NCBI GenBank assembly: GCA_007449985.2
Contig: VIIQ02000071.1
Span: 62,001-126,000, forward strand
Reading direction: 5' to 3'
DNA length: 64,000 nt
From: Desmodesmus armatus
Lineage: Eukaryota > Chlorophyta > Chlorophyceae > Sphaeropleales > Scenedesmaceae
Shown: one piece after another, positions 1 through 19,500 of the stretch
How positions within the stretch are numbered: the stretch's first letter is position 1
Layout: the number at the start of each line of letters is the position of its first letter
Position numbers and translations under genes: made by a program
Notes under the pieces: generated by a model
What the model was told of the DNA's origin: nothing
What the model saw: only the letters and a program-made list of their open reading frames with translations
Database searches by the model: none

Positions 1-2653
1 CTGTGCTGACATCATCCTGGACCTGGTGTCAACAGGTGGGCTTGCCAGCACAGTCCGATTGGATGCCAGCTGATGGGGTTGGTGTGTGCTTGATGAAGTG
101 AGGCACTTAGGTCTGCAAAAATGAAGGCATGCAACTGTTGTGAGGCATGCATCGATCAAATGCTGTAGTTGCATAAGCAGCATCAAGATGAAAATGCTGA
201 ATTGTTCTGCAATTTCTCGTACTCCTTTGTGTTACTGCCCCAGGTGTTACCCTGAAGGAGAACAACCTGCGGGAGATTGAGGGCGGCCACATCATGGACA
301 GCCAGGTGAGTGCTAAGTGCAGCATTGTATGGGATCATTGGACCGTCCAAGCAGATCAGCAGTCATGCGTTCAGCCTTTGCAAGCCAGTTGTTGTGCTTG
401 ACCCAGCCTAGCTGCACTCTCCTCTGAGTGGGGCAGAAACCACACAGCACTGCAGTTATGCCAAGTAACAAGCTTGAGCCTCTCAGTACCGTGAGTCATT
501 GAGCACCAATCACTGAGCACCAGCAACATCAGCAGCAGGATACTGGTCAGCCATCAGAAGGGCTGTTAATGCGCTAGCCATGGCACACAAGTTGCACCGT
601 TGGGTGGTCTCTGTTGGCTGCGTAAGTGACGTGCTGTGGCATGATGTGCGTGTGCAGGGCGTGCTTGTTGCCAACCGCCGCAGCTTGACTGAGCGGCCAG
701 CACAGCTGCTGCCTGTTGTGCACGAGCTGCTGGAGCGTCTGGACGCTCACCTCAAAGCAGAGGACTACTACTCAGGTCAGCTACTTCTGCAGGGTTTATA
801 ATCAGTGCATTCTCAGATTAGTACTACGATGTCTACTCAGATGCTTTCGAGGTGCCTGATACCCCATGAGCCTCGTTGGCTCCCTACGTGGTGTTCAGGC
901 TCAGCCTGAACCATGTAACAGTAACAGTATAGTTACAATTACCGCAGCAGCACAGGCGGTCAGCATTGGCGCTGTGTTGATGGCTGGTTGCTGTGCTGAC
1001 TGGTTTGTCACGTGCTGACTGGTTTGTAGGGTATGTTGACTATTGCAGCCCTCCACTGTGGGTGGTAAGGCATCAGCCGCCACTGTTGACTATTGCAGCC
1101 CTCCACTGTGGGTGGTAAGGCATCAGCCGCCACTGGTCGTTCAGTATGTGGTCTGCTGCGTCCCCGATTGTGTCTTGATGGTGGGGCATGCATGGAAAAA
1201 TAAACTACCACTGCTGACACTTTGCAATCCCTATGTGTGTGTCCCTGCAGTCATTGCCAACATGCGTGGTGAGAGCCCTGAGGCTGTTGCAGCACTGCTG
1301 ATGGCCCAGCCAGGCCTGCAGGGCTTGCAAGGGCCCACCATTAGCCCAGTGTATGGCCCAGGTGGGTGTGCAGACAAGGTTCAGCACTGCACCGTGCATA
1401 GTATGATAGTGCAGTGGCATAGCTGGATGCCTGCGCATGTCCTGGTGCTGACCACTACTGGCGGCCACTGTTTTGAGCAGTGACGTGCTGCAGATATCTG
1501 GAGAGCACTTGTGTTGCGCAACAAGCACACACTGGTTTGGTGGTGCAGCAGACCAAGCAAGCCACAAACACCATGGGTGCAGTCAGCTGTGGACTCAGCT
1601 GCGCAACCATGCACACATTATTCCGATCCCCCCCCTTTGCTGCCAGCAACATGTGCATGTGTGGTTGTACTCTGTCTGTGGTTTGCAGCTGGTGGTGAAG
1701 TCACCCAAGGCTTCTACGCATGTGTCATCTGCGTGAAGAAGAAGAACCTGTACCCCAGCGTCAAGGCAATCCAGAAGGTATGTTGAACATAAGGAAACAC
1801 CCGAGCCACATGCAAGCTATTCCAGCAGTGTATGTGTCTGTAGTGGGTGTCCTGCAGGAGATTGCGGGGACTCAGCTAACATGCACATGTGCATGTGCAA
1901 GGCAGGGTGCCTGGTCTCGGAGGCATGAGCAGCAGCAGTAGGGCCAGTTGTGCAGCAGGGTAGCTGCGTGCAGGTGCACATGATCTGTGTAGTGCTCCAG
2001 CACATACCAGTGGTGGCACGTGGTTTCGAGCCCAGTGTGTGTCCATCATGTGGCTGCACCTGCGTCATGCTTGTAAAGCACACGGCTACACATGAAGTTC
2101 AACGTTTGTGGCCTAGTGTGCTGATGATGTTGTCGTCTGTTGTCTGGGCTGTGTTTTATGTCGTGCACAGATTGGCGGCAGTGGTGTGCTGGTGCAGCCG
2201 ATGACCTACATCTTTGATGAGGAGCCCCTCAGGTGGCAGCGCCTGCTGGAGAACCTGGGTGAGCACATGCCTGCCGTACAATACACGCCATCCCCAATCA
2301 GGGATTGAAAGCTACGATGCTGCTAAATGGACTAGTCTTTCCAGCAGGCCTCATTCAGGCTACCATTGGTCTGTAATTTCCAAAGACATCAACTTATGTC
2401 AAGCCATGGCTAACTGCCCAGTACATGCAGCACACCCAACTAGTAGTAGTACTACTCAGGGACTTCAAAGTACTGTCAGACATGCAAGAGCCATGCAAGA
2501 TTGCCCTCACTGTACACTTTTTTTTTGTGGGTGCTGTTGCGTACTGCAGGCATCCAAGATGTGGACAGCAAGAAGCCCGAGGATGTTGCAGCTTACATGG
2601 CCAGCAACGGGTCAGCAGCAGCACCAGCAGAGGCTGCAGGAGCCCGCCGGTGA
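1..2653 (+). CDS. HISN1: ATP phosphoribosyltransferase, plant type (HisG/HISN1), 3' part
   Basis: This enzyme catalyses the first step of histidine synthesis, joining ATP and PRPP; in plants and algae it acts in the plastid. Seven exons are visible: 1-35, 244-305, 658-775, 1251-1361, 1689-1777, 2171-2258 and 2550-2653. All junctions are GT-AG and the phases agree, giving about 201 C-terminal residues. Family-typical segments are [23 protein letters not shown], the [11 protein letters not shown] block, [11 protein letters not shown], a [17 protein letters not shown] stretch and [17 protein letters not shown]. The last three lie in the C-terminal regulatory region of long-form HisG. The chain ends in a short Ala-rich tail with stop TGA at 2651-2653. 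The N-terminal catalytic half lies upstream of the window. The identification rests on recalled similarity to plant ATP-PRT and is firm. A decayed tandem copy follows downstream. Confidence 0.93.
1034..1133. repeat. 50-bp tandem duplication in a HISN1 intron
   Basis: Two adjacent copies (1034-1083 and 1084-1133) of a 50-base unit begin with tgttgactattgcag. They lie between the exons at 658-775 and 1251-1361. Just upstream, gtgctgactggtttgt is also repeated twice (about 993-1027). Both look like simple local duplications with no coding effect. Confidence 0.9.
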
Positions 2654-3490
2654 ATTGGACTGTAGGCGCACCCGCTGGGGTGCAGTGCTGGCAGCGTGGA
2701 CAGCATGGCGCCCTCAGCGACTGTGACGGGCGGTTGCCAGGGGGTGTTGAGAGAGGCTGATGTTGTGGGTTGTACAGTTGACTGACTGGTGCATGTGGTT
2801 CTGTGTAGGACTGTGCGGCGAGCTCCTGCAGCTGCTTGGTGTTGAAATGGCACGTGTGTCTGGGTATCTGTCCTGCACGACCTAGGAAGTTGCAGGACGA
2901 CAGTGCTGGCGTTACCATCCCTGCGCTTGCATGGGGCCTGTGTGTGGTGCTTTGCCGATGGAGGCGTGCTGTAAGATGCTTCGCACACATTGAAACAAAG
3001 CCAGGGACTGGCCCGCTCTGCATTGACGCTTGGACTTTTCAGACTGCACTGACATGCCGGCATCAGGTGTAGCAGCCTGAATGCACCAGCTACACCGCGT
3101 AAGGAAACGTTAGGAAACTGCCAGGCAAACATAAGATGCTTTGCTTGCACGCACTCAGCTTGCCAGGCTGCACACAGGTGCAAACGTCCAGTGCAAGTCC
3201 AGCACACACAGCACCCACCAGCATCAAAGCAACGCCAACGTTGTCAAACCTCGGCGCATTTGCAAGCTCCACCCGTGCAAAAAACCATCTGTAAGTCCAC
3301 CGTCCATAAACTGCGCGCCACACCATACCAGGTAGAAGGTGCTGTCCTTTCAGTCACACCAACTCACCCCTAGCCGAGCACCATAGCCGGCCGCAAAGAG
3401 CAGTCCAAGCACACTTCGTTTTCAAGTGACTTGGCATCCAGCAACAGTGTTTGACGCAGCAGCAGTGGCCAGTGGGTATCTTCAGAATCA
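2654..3490. repeat. Intergenic segment, upstream copy of a tandem segmental duplication
   Basis: No gene is seen after the HISN1 stop. From about 2750 the sequence is closely matched by about 5190-5942. The offset is roughly 2450 bases at the right-hand end, where tcacccctagccgagcacca occurs at about 3363 and again at 5813. The match stops after ttcagaa-t/c-cagc at about 3490 and 5942, which marks the duplication breakpoint. At the breakpoint the first copy runs straight into a second HISN1 exon fragment. Confidence 0.85.
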
Positions 3491-5145
3491 GCTTGATGGC
3501 GGCTGCATCATGGACAGCCAGGTGTTTGACGATCAACACTTACACAGCCTGAGTTGACCTGTAACCGATCCAATTGTCAAACACACCAACAGTCGACAGC
3601 TGGCCAGCTAGAACTGTGGCTCCACACCCGACTCATCTTTGCCCCATCAACAGCACAACCGCACGGCACCACTGCCGTCATACTTGAGTACAACCAGGGA
3701 TTGTACCACCGTGGTCGGAGCACCATGCTGGGCCAGCCGGCAGCCTGAAGCAGCAGCATACTGCGCAGCGCTGCGATGTGGGCTAGCCATCACTCTGGGT
3801 TTCAACCCACTGCGCACAAGTTGCACCGACGGTGATCTCTGCTGGGGGCTGAAATTACCTGGTGTCCGTGTGGCAGGCTGTGGCACGGTGCATGTGCAGG
3901 GTGCGCTTGTAGCCAATCACACTGCTTGACTGAGCGGCCAGCACAGCGGTTGCCTGCAAGACAGACAGTGCCATGCATGAGCTTTTGGAGCATCTAGACA
4001 CTTACATATCAAAGCTGAGAACTAATGATCAGGTGATCTACCGCTGCAGGAACTGATGCTTTTACTGCTGCTCATGAGCCTGGCAGGCGTTCATGCAGTG
4101 CATGAATGTGTCGGCGCCATGGCTGCGCCATGTGCTGACTCAACTATGGCCACCCTCCAGCTAGGCTGCGCAGGCCCAAAGTTTGAAGTGGTTGTCACAA
4201 TCGGCGGTCCTCTGCCGCAGATGGCATCCTGTCACTGTGATGGTGCGGTGTCCTGAGGCACTGCACAGCATGCATGCTGATGCGGTTGATCCTGGTGCTG
4301 CCACTGTGCATGCCCTGTGTCGGTGTCTTTTCAGTAATCTGCAAACAAGCGTGGTGAGAGTCCAGAGGCTGTTGCAGCCACTGCTCATAGCCCAGCCTGG
4401 TCCGCAGGCCTGCAAGGGCCCTCATCGGCCCGTGGTCTGGTCCAAGTCGGTGTGCAGGCCAGCACCATGCTACTGCAGTGACATCAGTCACATCTGGATG
4501 ACCCCGCATGTGCAGGTGCTGACCAGCAGTGGCGGCGACTGCCTTGAGCAATATTAAGTTGATGTGCAGCACTTTCGGAGCTTTGTGAGCTGAACAGCAG
4601 TGCGCTGCGCGGCGCTGGCTGTGGTGGTGAGCAGGCACCAGGCAGCCATACTCTATGTGATGCAAGGGCGTGCGCCCCTCCGTTTCCGCCTCCTAGGAGG
4701 GCCTACTTGTCCACATCGTTCCGCTCCCTTCAGGTGCTGCCAACAGTTTCTGAATGCGCTGTTCGAACCCACCCTGTGATGTACAGCTGGTGGTGCAGTT
4801 ACGGCTTCTACGCTTGTGTCAATTGTCACAGTGCGAACCAAAAAGTATTTCCCACCCCAGTGTCAAGGCGTTTCGAAAGGTGTTTGGTTACCGGGCACTC
4901 TGCAAGAGACTGCGGGGTCTTAGCTAGCATGTGCAAGTGCACATGCAAGGCATCAAGCCCGGCAGTTGGAGACATTGGCGGCATGGGCAGCGACAGCAGG
5001 GCCAGTTGCGCAGGGTGCAGGATGGTAATGGAAGGGCAGGAAGAGGCTGCAGCACGTCAGCGTCAGGCTCACCGGCTGCGCCTGCAGTTCGGGATTGCAG
5101 GGCGCAGCCGCCGAAGTGCAGTGGCTGTAGCGTGGACTGCAGAGT
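3491..5145 (+). pseudogene. Decayed tandem copy of HISN1
   Basis: Remnants of five HISN1 exons occur in order. They are GCIMDSQ at about 3497-3522, the [13 protein letters not shown] exon at about 3899-3990, the RGESPEAVA exon at about 4345-4440, the FYACV exon at about 4787-4879, and the 3' end at about 5060-5145. The second remnant has lost bases after VAN, so it is frameshifted and hits a stop at about 3927. The exon that encodes [14 protein letters not shown] is missing, along with most of the last exon's coding part; a deletion of roughly 0.7 kb relative to the intact copy explains this. Intron sequences also align, so this is a DNA-level tandem duplication and not a retrocopy. It cannot encode a working enzyme. 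Confidence 0.85.
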
Positions 5146-6261
5146 GAGGTGCCCGCAGCCACTGTTAAGAGGTGCAGGGAGTGTTGAGAGAGGCTATGAT
5201 GTTGGGTGTACAGTGGCCTGAATGGTGCATGTGTTCTTTGTTGAAGGACTTTGCGAGAAGCTCCTGCAGCCACCTGGCGTTTGACTGGCACAGGCATGTG
5301 GGTGCCTGTCCTGCACCTTGTGACCACATGGGAATGCAAGATGACGATGAAATGGTAGCCATCCATGCGCTTGCATGGGCCTGCGTGTGTTGTTTTGCCC
5401 TGGGAGACGTGCTGTAAGATGCTTCGAGCGAGTTGCCACAAAGCCGGGGGCTGACCTGCTCTGCATTGACGCTTGCCCTCGCCCAGACTGCACTGACATC
5501 CTGGCGTCAGGTGTGGCAGCATGAATGCACCGGCTGGACTGCACAAGGCAACGCTGGGAGACTGCCAAACAAACATAAGGTGCTTTGCTCACACGTACTC
5601 GGCTTGTCAGGCTGCACACAGGCAAACTTGCAGTGCAAGCCTTGCACACACAGCCCCAGCAGCACCAGAGCAACGCCAACTGTTTCACGCCTGCTCTTTC
5701 CGGCGCATTTTCAAGCTTCATGTGTGTGGAATACCAACAGCAGCTCAACCGTCCAAAATCTTCGCGCTGCACCACACCAGGTAGAAGGTGCTGTCATTCA
5801 GTCACACCAACTCACCCCTAGCCGAGCACCATAGCCGGCCGCGAAGAGCTGTCCAAGCACACTTCGTTTTCAAGTAACTCGGCATCCAGCAACAGTGTTT
5901 GACGCAGCAGCAGTGGCCAGTGGGTATCTTCAGAACCAGCCCGGACGGTCGTGTGTGTTGTCAATGGCCTACTTGTGATGAGCCGTGTTGCATCTGAGCT
6001 CCTTAAGTTCTTTGTGGGCAACCAGAGCAGCCAGCAGGGCCCCAGCCAAAGTCTCTCTCAGGCCAGCCTCGCTCAGGGCACCTCACAGTGCTCTCGCACA
6101 GCCACAAGCAAGCCCATACCCGTTTCAGAAGCGCAGCAGGCACAGCCCCGTGCGGACCGGGCCAACAAGGTTAGGGGCAGCAACGATTCGCTCAGTGCAC
6201 TGCCACCACGCCGCGCTGGCAACGGGAGGGACACAGCTGAACACAGGGAACCCTTCCAACT
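5146..6261. repeat. Downstream copy of the duplicated segment, then the 5' flank of the MAP kinase gene
   Basis: 5190-5942 repeats 2750-3490 with scattered substitutions and small indels. From 5943 the sequence is unique and leads into the MAP kinase. An upstream start or 5' exon of the kinase may lie in 5943-6261, which contains open stretches in two frames, but none joins the kinase frame convincingly. No other gene is seen. Confidence 0.75.
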
Positions 6262-13595
<7,334 letters not shown>

Positions 13596-16500
13596 TCACC
13601 AGGGCTTGGCTGCCAGCATCTGCAGTGCTAGGGCCTCCTGCTCTGCTAACGACAGCTGCTGCTGCTGCGTTGGCTGAGCCCCAACCTTCTGCTTGACCGC
13701 AGGCTGCTGCTGCTGCTTGTCAGACTTACGAGCCATGCCCATGTAAGCTACATCAGGCTTCCCATCTGGCTCACTGTCGCCTTCACTGTCACTATGGTCG
13801 TGCCGACCCTGCTGCTGCTGCTTGTGGCGGCTGTGTTTGTGGCTGTTGCCCCTGCCTGCTGCTGCTCCATGCTCGTCATCTGAACCAGATGAGTAACCGG
13901 ATGAGTAACCTCCGCCCTCACCATCTGACCCGTCATCGCTGCCGGCACCTCCCAGCATGACTTGCATGCCAGCATCCTGTACAGAAAGTGTGTGTGGACA
14001 GCACAGCAGATTGCAGCACAGCGCAACAATGCGGTCAGAACTGAGGGCTCGAGCATACTCTGGAGCACAGATAAGGCTGGCTTGACCATTGGCTGGTTGC
14101 AGACGTGTGATGTGGGAGAAGTGTGATGTGGGAAATGACTACTGTGTACAGTGGCCCGCATTGTCAGCACCGTTCACACAGCTGCAAGCCCTAGCGTTTC
14201 ACTTGTGTCGCGCATATGTTGGGGGAAGCCGATTTATCTGTTGCAATGTGTGGTGCAAAACCCCACCACAGACCAGGCAAACTGGCTGCCTCTCCCCAAC
14301 ATACCAAGCAAAGGCCACACACCAAACAGCACAGCTGCAGCCCTGGAACTCCCACAAGAATGCACCAGAACACCCCCCCAAACACAGCTGACCCTTACCT
14401 GGGCAGCAGCAGCCTTCCGCCGCAGCTTCTTCTCCAGTTTCGTCTGCCGCCGCAGCGCAGCCAGCGCCGCCTTATCAGACCTATCCCTCGCAACCATCAG
14501 CTCAGCAGCTCGAGCAAACCGCTCCCCCGCTGCTTCTGCCACTACATGCAGCCCATCAGCATCAGCATCCCCACCCGCTGCTGCACCTGCAGCAGCAGGT
14601 ACTGCTGCCCCTCCCAGCCCCTGGGAGGCCAGCAGCTGTAATGGATCCACTTGCTCTCCCTCATCGTCGAATACCACACGCTGCCCGCTCACTGCCCCTA
14701 GCTTGATTCGCTGCTTCTTGCGCTTTTTGGGCTTCGCAGCAGCGGCGGCTGCGACGGCGGCTACAACGGCGGCTGCGGGGTCCTGCTGGTTGGCGGCTTC
14801 CTCGGGTGCATCTGCATCCTCGTCACTGCCGGCACCAGCCACGTCAAAGATGTTGCGCTGCTTGACTGTCAGGAAATCATCGTCCCCGTCGTCATCATCA
14901 GCTGCTGCTGCTGCTGACGGCTGCTTGCGCTTTTTGCTGCCAACTCCAGCAGCAACTGCTGCTGCTGCCGGCGGCTGCTGGGCATCACCATCTGCAGAGT
15001 CCTGACCTGCTGCTGCAGAGTCATCCTCTGATGCTGAACCCGCGACATCACCACCAGCAGCAGCAGCAGGTTCTGGCGACAGCCGCTGCCGCTTCCGCGG
15101 CTGCTCACCATCTGCTGTCGCCGCTGCCGCTGCTTCCTCCCCAGCTACAGCACCCCCAGCAGCTTCCTTGCCACCCACCACCACTTCCTCCACAACCTTC
15201 TTCCCCACCCTTTTGAGGAACTTGAGCTGAGGTGCTGCCAGTAGCCCAAGGCTCTCTGCATACTCGTCTAACGGCAATGCCCCTGCATCAAAAACAGCCT
15301 TGTTCGGCTGCAGAAACACGCTGCGAGCATATGCCACGAGCCCAGACTGCGCGAAGGACTTAAGTTCTGCGTTCTTGGACAGTAGGGCTGAGAGGGAGGG
15401 GCCGATGGGGGTGACTTTGGAGGGGTTGTGCTTCAGCTGCTTGAGAGGGACCTTGGCTTCCTGAAGCTGCTGCAGCATGGCGTCCTTCTCGGAGGGAAGC
15501 AGCAGCAGCAGGGCGCGGCCGGTGGCAGTGTAGCGGGCTGTGCGGCCGACCCTGCAGGAGTGCAATGGGGTGAGGAGGTAGGGGAGAAAAAAACTTAGCA
15601 GAGCTGATGACTGCCTTCTGCTTTTGCTCTGCCTGGAGTCGGATGTCACGCAAACAGCAACAGAATTGGAACACCAGCAATCTTTCAGTTGTCACGCAAA
15701 CAGCAACACAATTGGCACACCAGCAATCCTTCAAAAGATTGCTATGGGCTGCAGAGTGTGGGGCACACACATGGAAGCATACAGTTGCCTACACCGCGCT
15801 GGCCACTGTATATACAAGCAAGTCACTGATGAGGGCTCAACAGGTCCACAGTGTTGATGCAGGTGCTGCCGTACCTGTGTATGTAAGCAGCCACATCCTC
15901 AGGGCAATCTGCCTGCACCACCCAGTCCACAGAAGGGAAGTCCAGCCCACGAGCAGCAATGTCCGTTGCAAACAGCACGCCGCCACCGCCACCGCTGCTT
16001 GGGGCATTGAAGGCTTCAAACACACCCAGCCGCTTGCCCTGCGAGTACCAAAAAACAGTAGAGTACTTGTGAGAGCGGATCCCAAACCTCAGCACTAGCC
16101 AGCGAGCCAAGGGCTCATGAGGGTGCCCCGAAGGGCCTTTTAACTTGTCGTACCCCCGTCTTTCGAGTCAGGAGTGGGAGGCGGCAGCAGTGCACACACA
16201 GCAAGAGCTCATTAGCCAGGAAGCAGCCTGCTGTGAAATAATCAGCACTGGCCTTGACACGTTTTTTCAGCATCAGTGCTGCAGGCCCCTGCCTGTAGTG
16301 GCTGTAAGTGGCCCAGGGTGCACACTGGTAAAAGGATGGTAGGGAGCCTGTCTGCACTTACTTGGTCGCAGAATGTCTTTCGACTGAGTGCATCCACATA
16401 TGTCCTACACTGGCACTCTCCAGTCAACAAGTACTGATCAGCTTCAATCAACCCTGCCCCATTGCGCACCCAGCCATGCCCACATCCGCTGTACCAAGCC

Positions 16501-19500
16501 GGCCCATCTGTTTCATGGCGCCATGAAGGCAGCGCAGAGGAAGAAAAAGTATCAATAAGTAATAATAATAATAATGGACAATAAAAATCACAATGGATAT
16601 TATAGCTATTCCCTCTATTTTACAACGGCCTCACCTGTTTCATGGCGCCATGAAGGCAGCGCAGAGGAGTGCCGGGCCGCAGCTTGCGGAAGGCCTCGTA
16701 AACAAAGCGCACCTGCAGCAGGGGCAGCATCAAAGCCACGCCAATGTGTCACTGTTACTGTTACTGTTACATGTTTTAGGCTGAGCCTGAACACCCATTT
16801 ACATAAGGCCGGAGATGTGACGATTTAACGGTCAAGGAGACCGTTGAGACTCTGGCCGGCCAATGCAGGACATGGCAGCCCAGTGTGCTGCTTTGTTGTT
16901 GGCTTAACTGTAACTTGGCTTGTGTTACTTGGGACATGTAACATGAGCCAATGGTGTGTCGGTGCTGATATTTCGAAGGTCAGTGCATGTGGTTCCTTCC
17001 CACCCCCGGAGATCTAGCACCTTTGGTGTCGCCCACATCATAAACCAGGACAGCACAGAGGCAGCTGCCACGGTTCTTCACAAGAGGGCTTGCAAAACAA
17101 ACCAACATGTAGCCACATAGCCCACTGATTAGCCTATACCGTCCCACCTTCACCACCAGCCTGTACCACACTGGGCACCACTGCCCACTGTGTCAAACCC
17201 GCACCAAGCCTGCCGCATGCTTGCATATGCCCGCAACACGATGGTAGTTGCAGTCCAAACGGCCGCTGCAGGGTATCCATCAAACCATTCCATTGCACAC
17301 CCATCAAATTTTAGCTGGTTCATCTTCACAACAGACGCTTGCATGGCTAGCCCAAGCAAGGCAGCGTGGGCCATCCACATACCTGCTTGCATGTTGACAG
17401 AAACACGATGGTTTTGGCGGTCAGATGGCTCTTGATGAAGCCCCACAGCACATCCATCTTCTGCCCCAGGCTGACCACCATGTAGGCCTGGGTCAGCTTC
17501 AGGGGGGTGGGCACGGCAGCATCACTGTGCACTGACAGGTACTCGGGCGCATCAAGAGACAGCCTGGCAAGGTCCTTGACGGACTTGGTCTGCAAGGGGG
17601 GGGGTGCGGCGGGAGAGAACATATGGGGCGTATACTCAGGCTATGTTTTATTGCAACGGCACGTGCACTGGGGAGTCAGGTGCATGCTGGCAGGCGAAAG
17701 GAGTTTGGGGGGGAGTGGGTTAAGGCAGCCTCACTGTGCACCGACAGGTAACCAGGGGCATCAACCGACAGCCTGGCCAAGCGACAGCCTGGCAAGGTCC
17801 TTGACGGATTTGGTCGGCAGGGTTGACATATGCAGCGCGAGGAAACACACACAGGAGACTCCCAGTGTATGTGTTGAGCATTCGCAGGTGCACTAGGGCG
17901 TCGAGTGCATGCTGGCTGGCAGACGCGAGAGGAGCTTGGTGTGGGTGGGTGAGGTGCGCATCCGCACGGCACCCTTTCTGTGCACTGACAAACACTTGGG
18001 CCGATGAGGGACGGCCTGGCCTGTGAAGTCCTTGTGGTGTTGGGTGCAGGTGCAGCGGGACAAGGGTGAAGGGGAGGGGTTGTACACGGGGGAGGAGAGA
18101 AAGGGCGCGCACATGTATAAACGGGGGCAGGGGGTACGGAGACACGAGCAAAGAATGTGACACCACCTACACACCTGTGTGGCGCTGAAGAGCAGCGTCT
18201 GTCGGCCCTGTTGGGGCAGGTTCTCCAGGATTGCATCAAGGGTGGCGGCAAACCCCATGTCCAAGATCCTGTCGGCTTCGTCCAGCACCAACAGCTGCAG
18301 GTTGGAGGGCTCAAAGCCAGGGGTCTCATCCATGTGCTGCAACAGGCGGCCTATGTGCAGGCAGGCAGGCAGTAAATAGGGGGCGGGAGGCTTTAGTCAG
18401 GTGTTCTTGGTGGGACCACCTTGGCCAACAGTGAATTTTTCAGTGCTTCATGGACATTGTAGTGAATTACTGGTCTGATGCAATGACAAAAAAAAGAGGG
18501 AAAAAATCCACGGGTTGAGACTGCTGGACACTGTTGCATATGTAAGCAGGGCACATCCCATTCCGCCCCAGCACATCCCCCACACCCCAACCCGTGCTTT
18601 TCTCACCCACCAGGCGTTGCCACCAGGATATTCATCGCATTGACACGCGTTGCTTCTTCGGCCACGGCCTTACCGCCAATCAGCAGACCCGCGGAGAACT
18701 CGTGTCGCTTGCCGATCTGCGAGCAGGGTAGACGGGCAACAGCGCAGCCGATACAGGTGTTTGAGCAGTCATGACAACTGCAACATGCTTACAAAACAGC
18801 ACAACAGACAGCACTGAAGCAATGATTCGACAAAAGATAAACAATGTGACGAAGAAGTAGGCTCAGCAGGCATGTTGTCAACCAGACGGCTGACGCAAAT
18901 TACCCATTTGTTTGCTAGCATCACTGCCGCTACAACGCTTGTAACAAGTTTGCCTGTGTGGCGCAAGTCGACAGACCCAAGTGTCCTACACACATGCACA
19001 TGCCAGAAAAGAGCGCATAGCACACACAACAGCAGCCACCCAGAACACAGCAGCACACATATCAAATCCCTCAATCAGGCAACCCAAGCAGACACAGCCA
19101 AGCGGGCTCAGAAGGCAAGTTGTCAACCAGTCGGCTGACGCAAATTACCCATTTGTTTGCAAGACATCACCGCCCCTGACTGATAGCACCACATGCGGAC
19201 ATGACAGAGCGCAACAACAGCTCCAAATTGGCCGTCAGACTTAAAAAGCTCGATTTGGAAAATCCTCATGAATTTTCGGCGTTGGATTTCCGTAGATCCT
19301 CATCATTGGCCAACTCAACCAATGGCGATACACAGCCAAACTGGAAAGCTACCACAAAGGCACATCCCAGAAATAGGTGGCATCCACCAACACAACACCG
19401 GCTTGCTGCCAGCGTCTCGGCATAACCACACAGACACACTCTACGAAAACTACAAAACCTGGCTGGCAGTGTGTTGAATGCACAATCAGATACAGGCGAT

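Noticed and set aside
14151..15005. Plus-strand ORF rich in Ala/Ser opposite the DDX10-like exon 8
   Set aside because: It is a shadow of the minus-strand helicase exon, which carries conserved family blocks.
16357..16440. Extra DDX10-like exon ([14 protein letters not shown])
   Set aside because: It has splice-like borders, but exon 6 (HGAMKQ) joins exon 7 ([10 protein letters not shown]) directly in phase and in agreement with the family, leaving no room for it.
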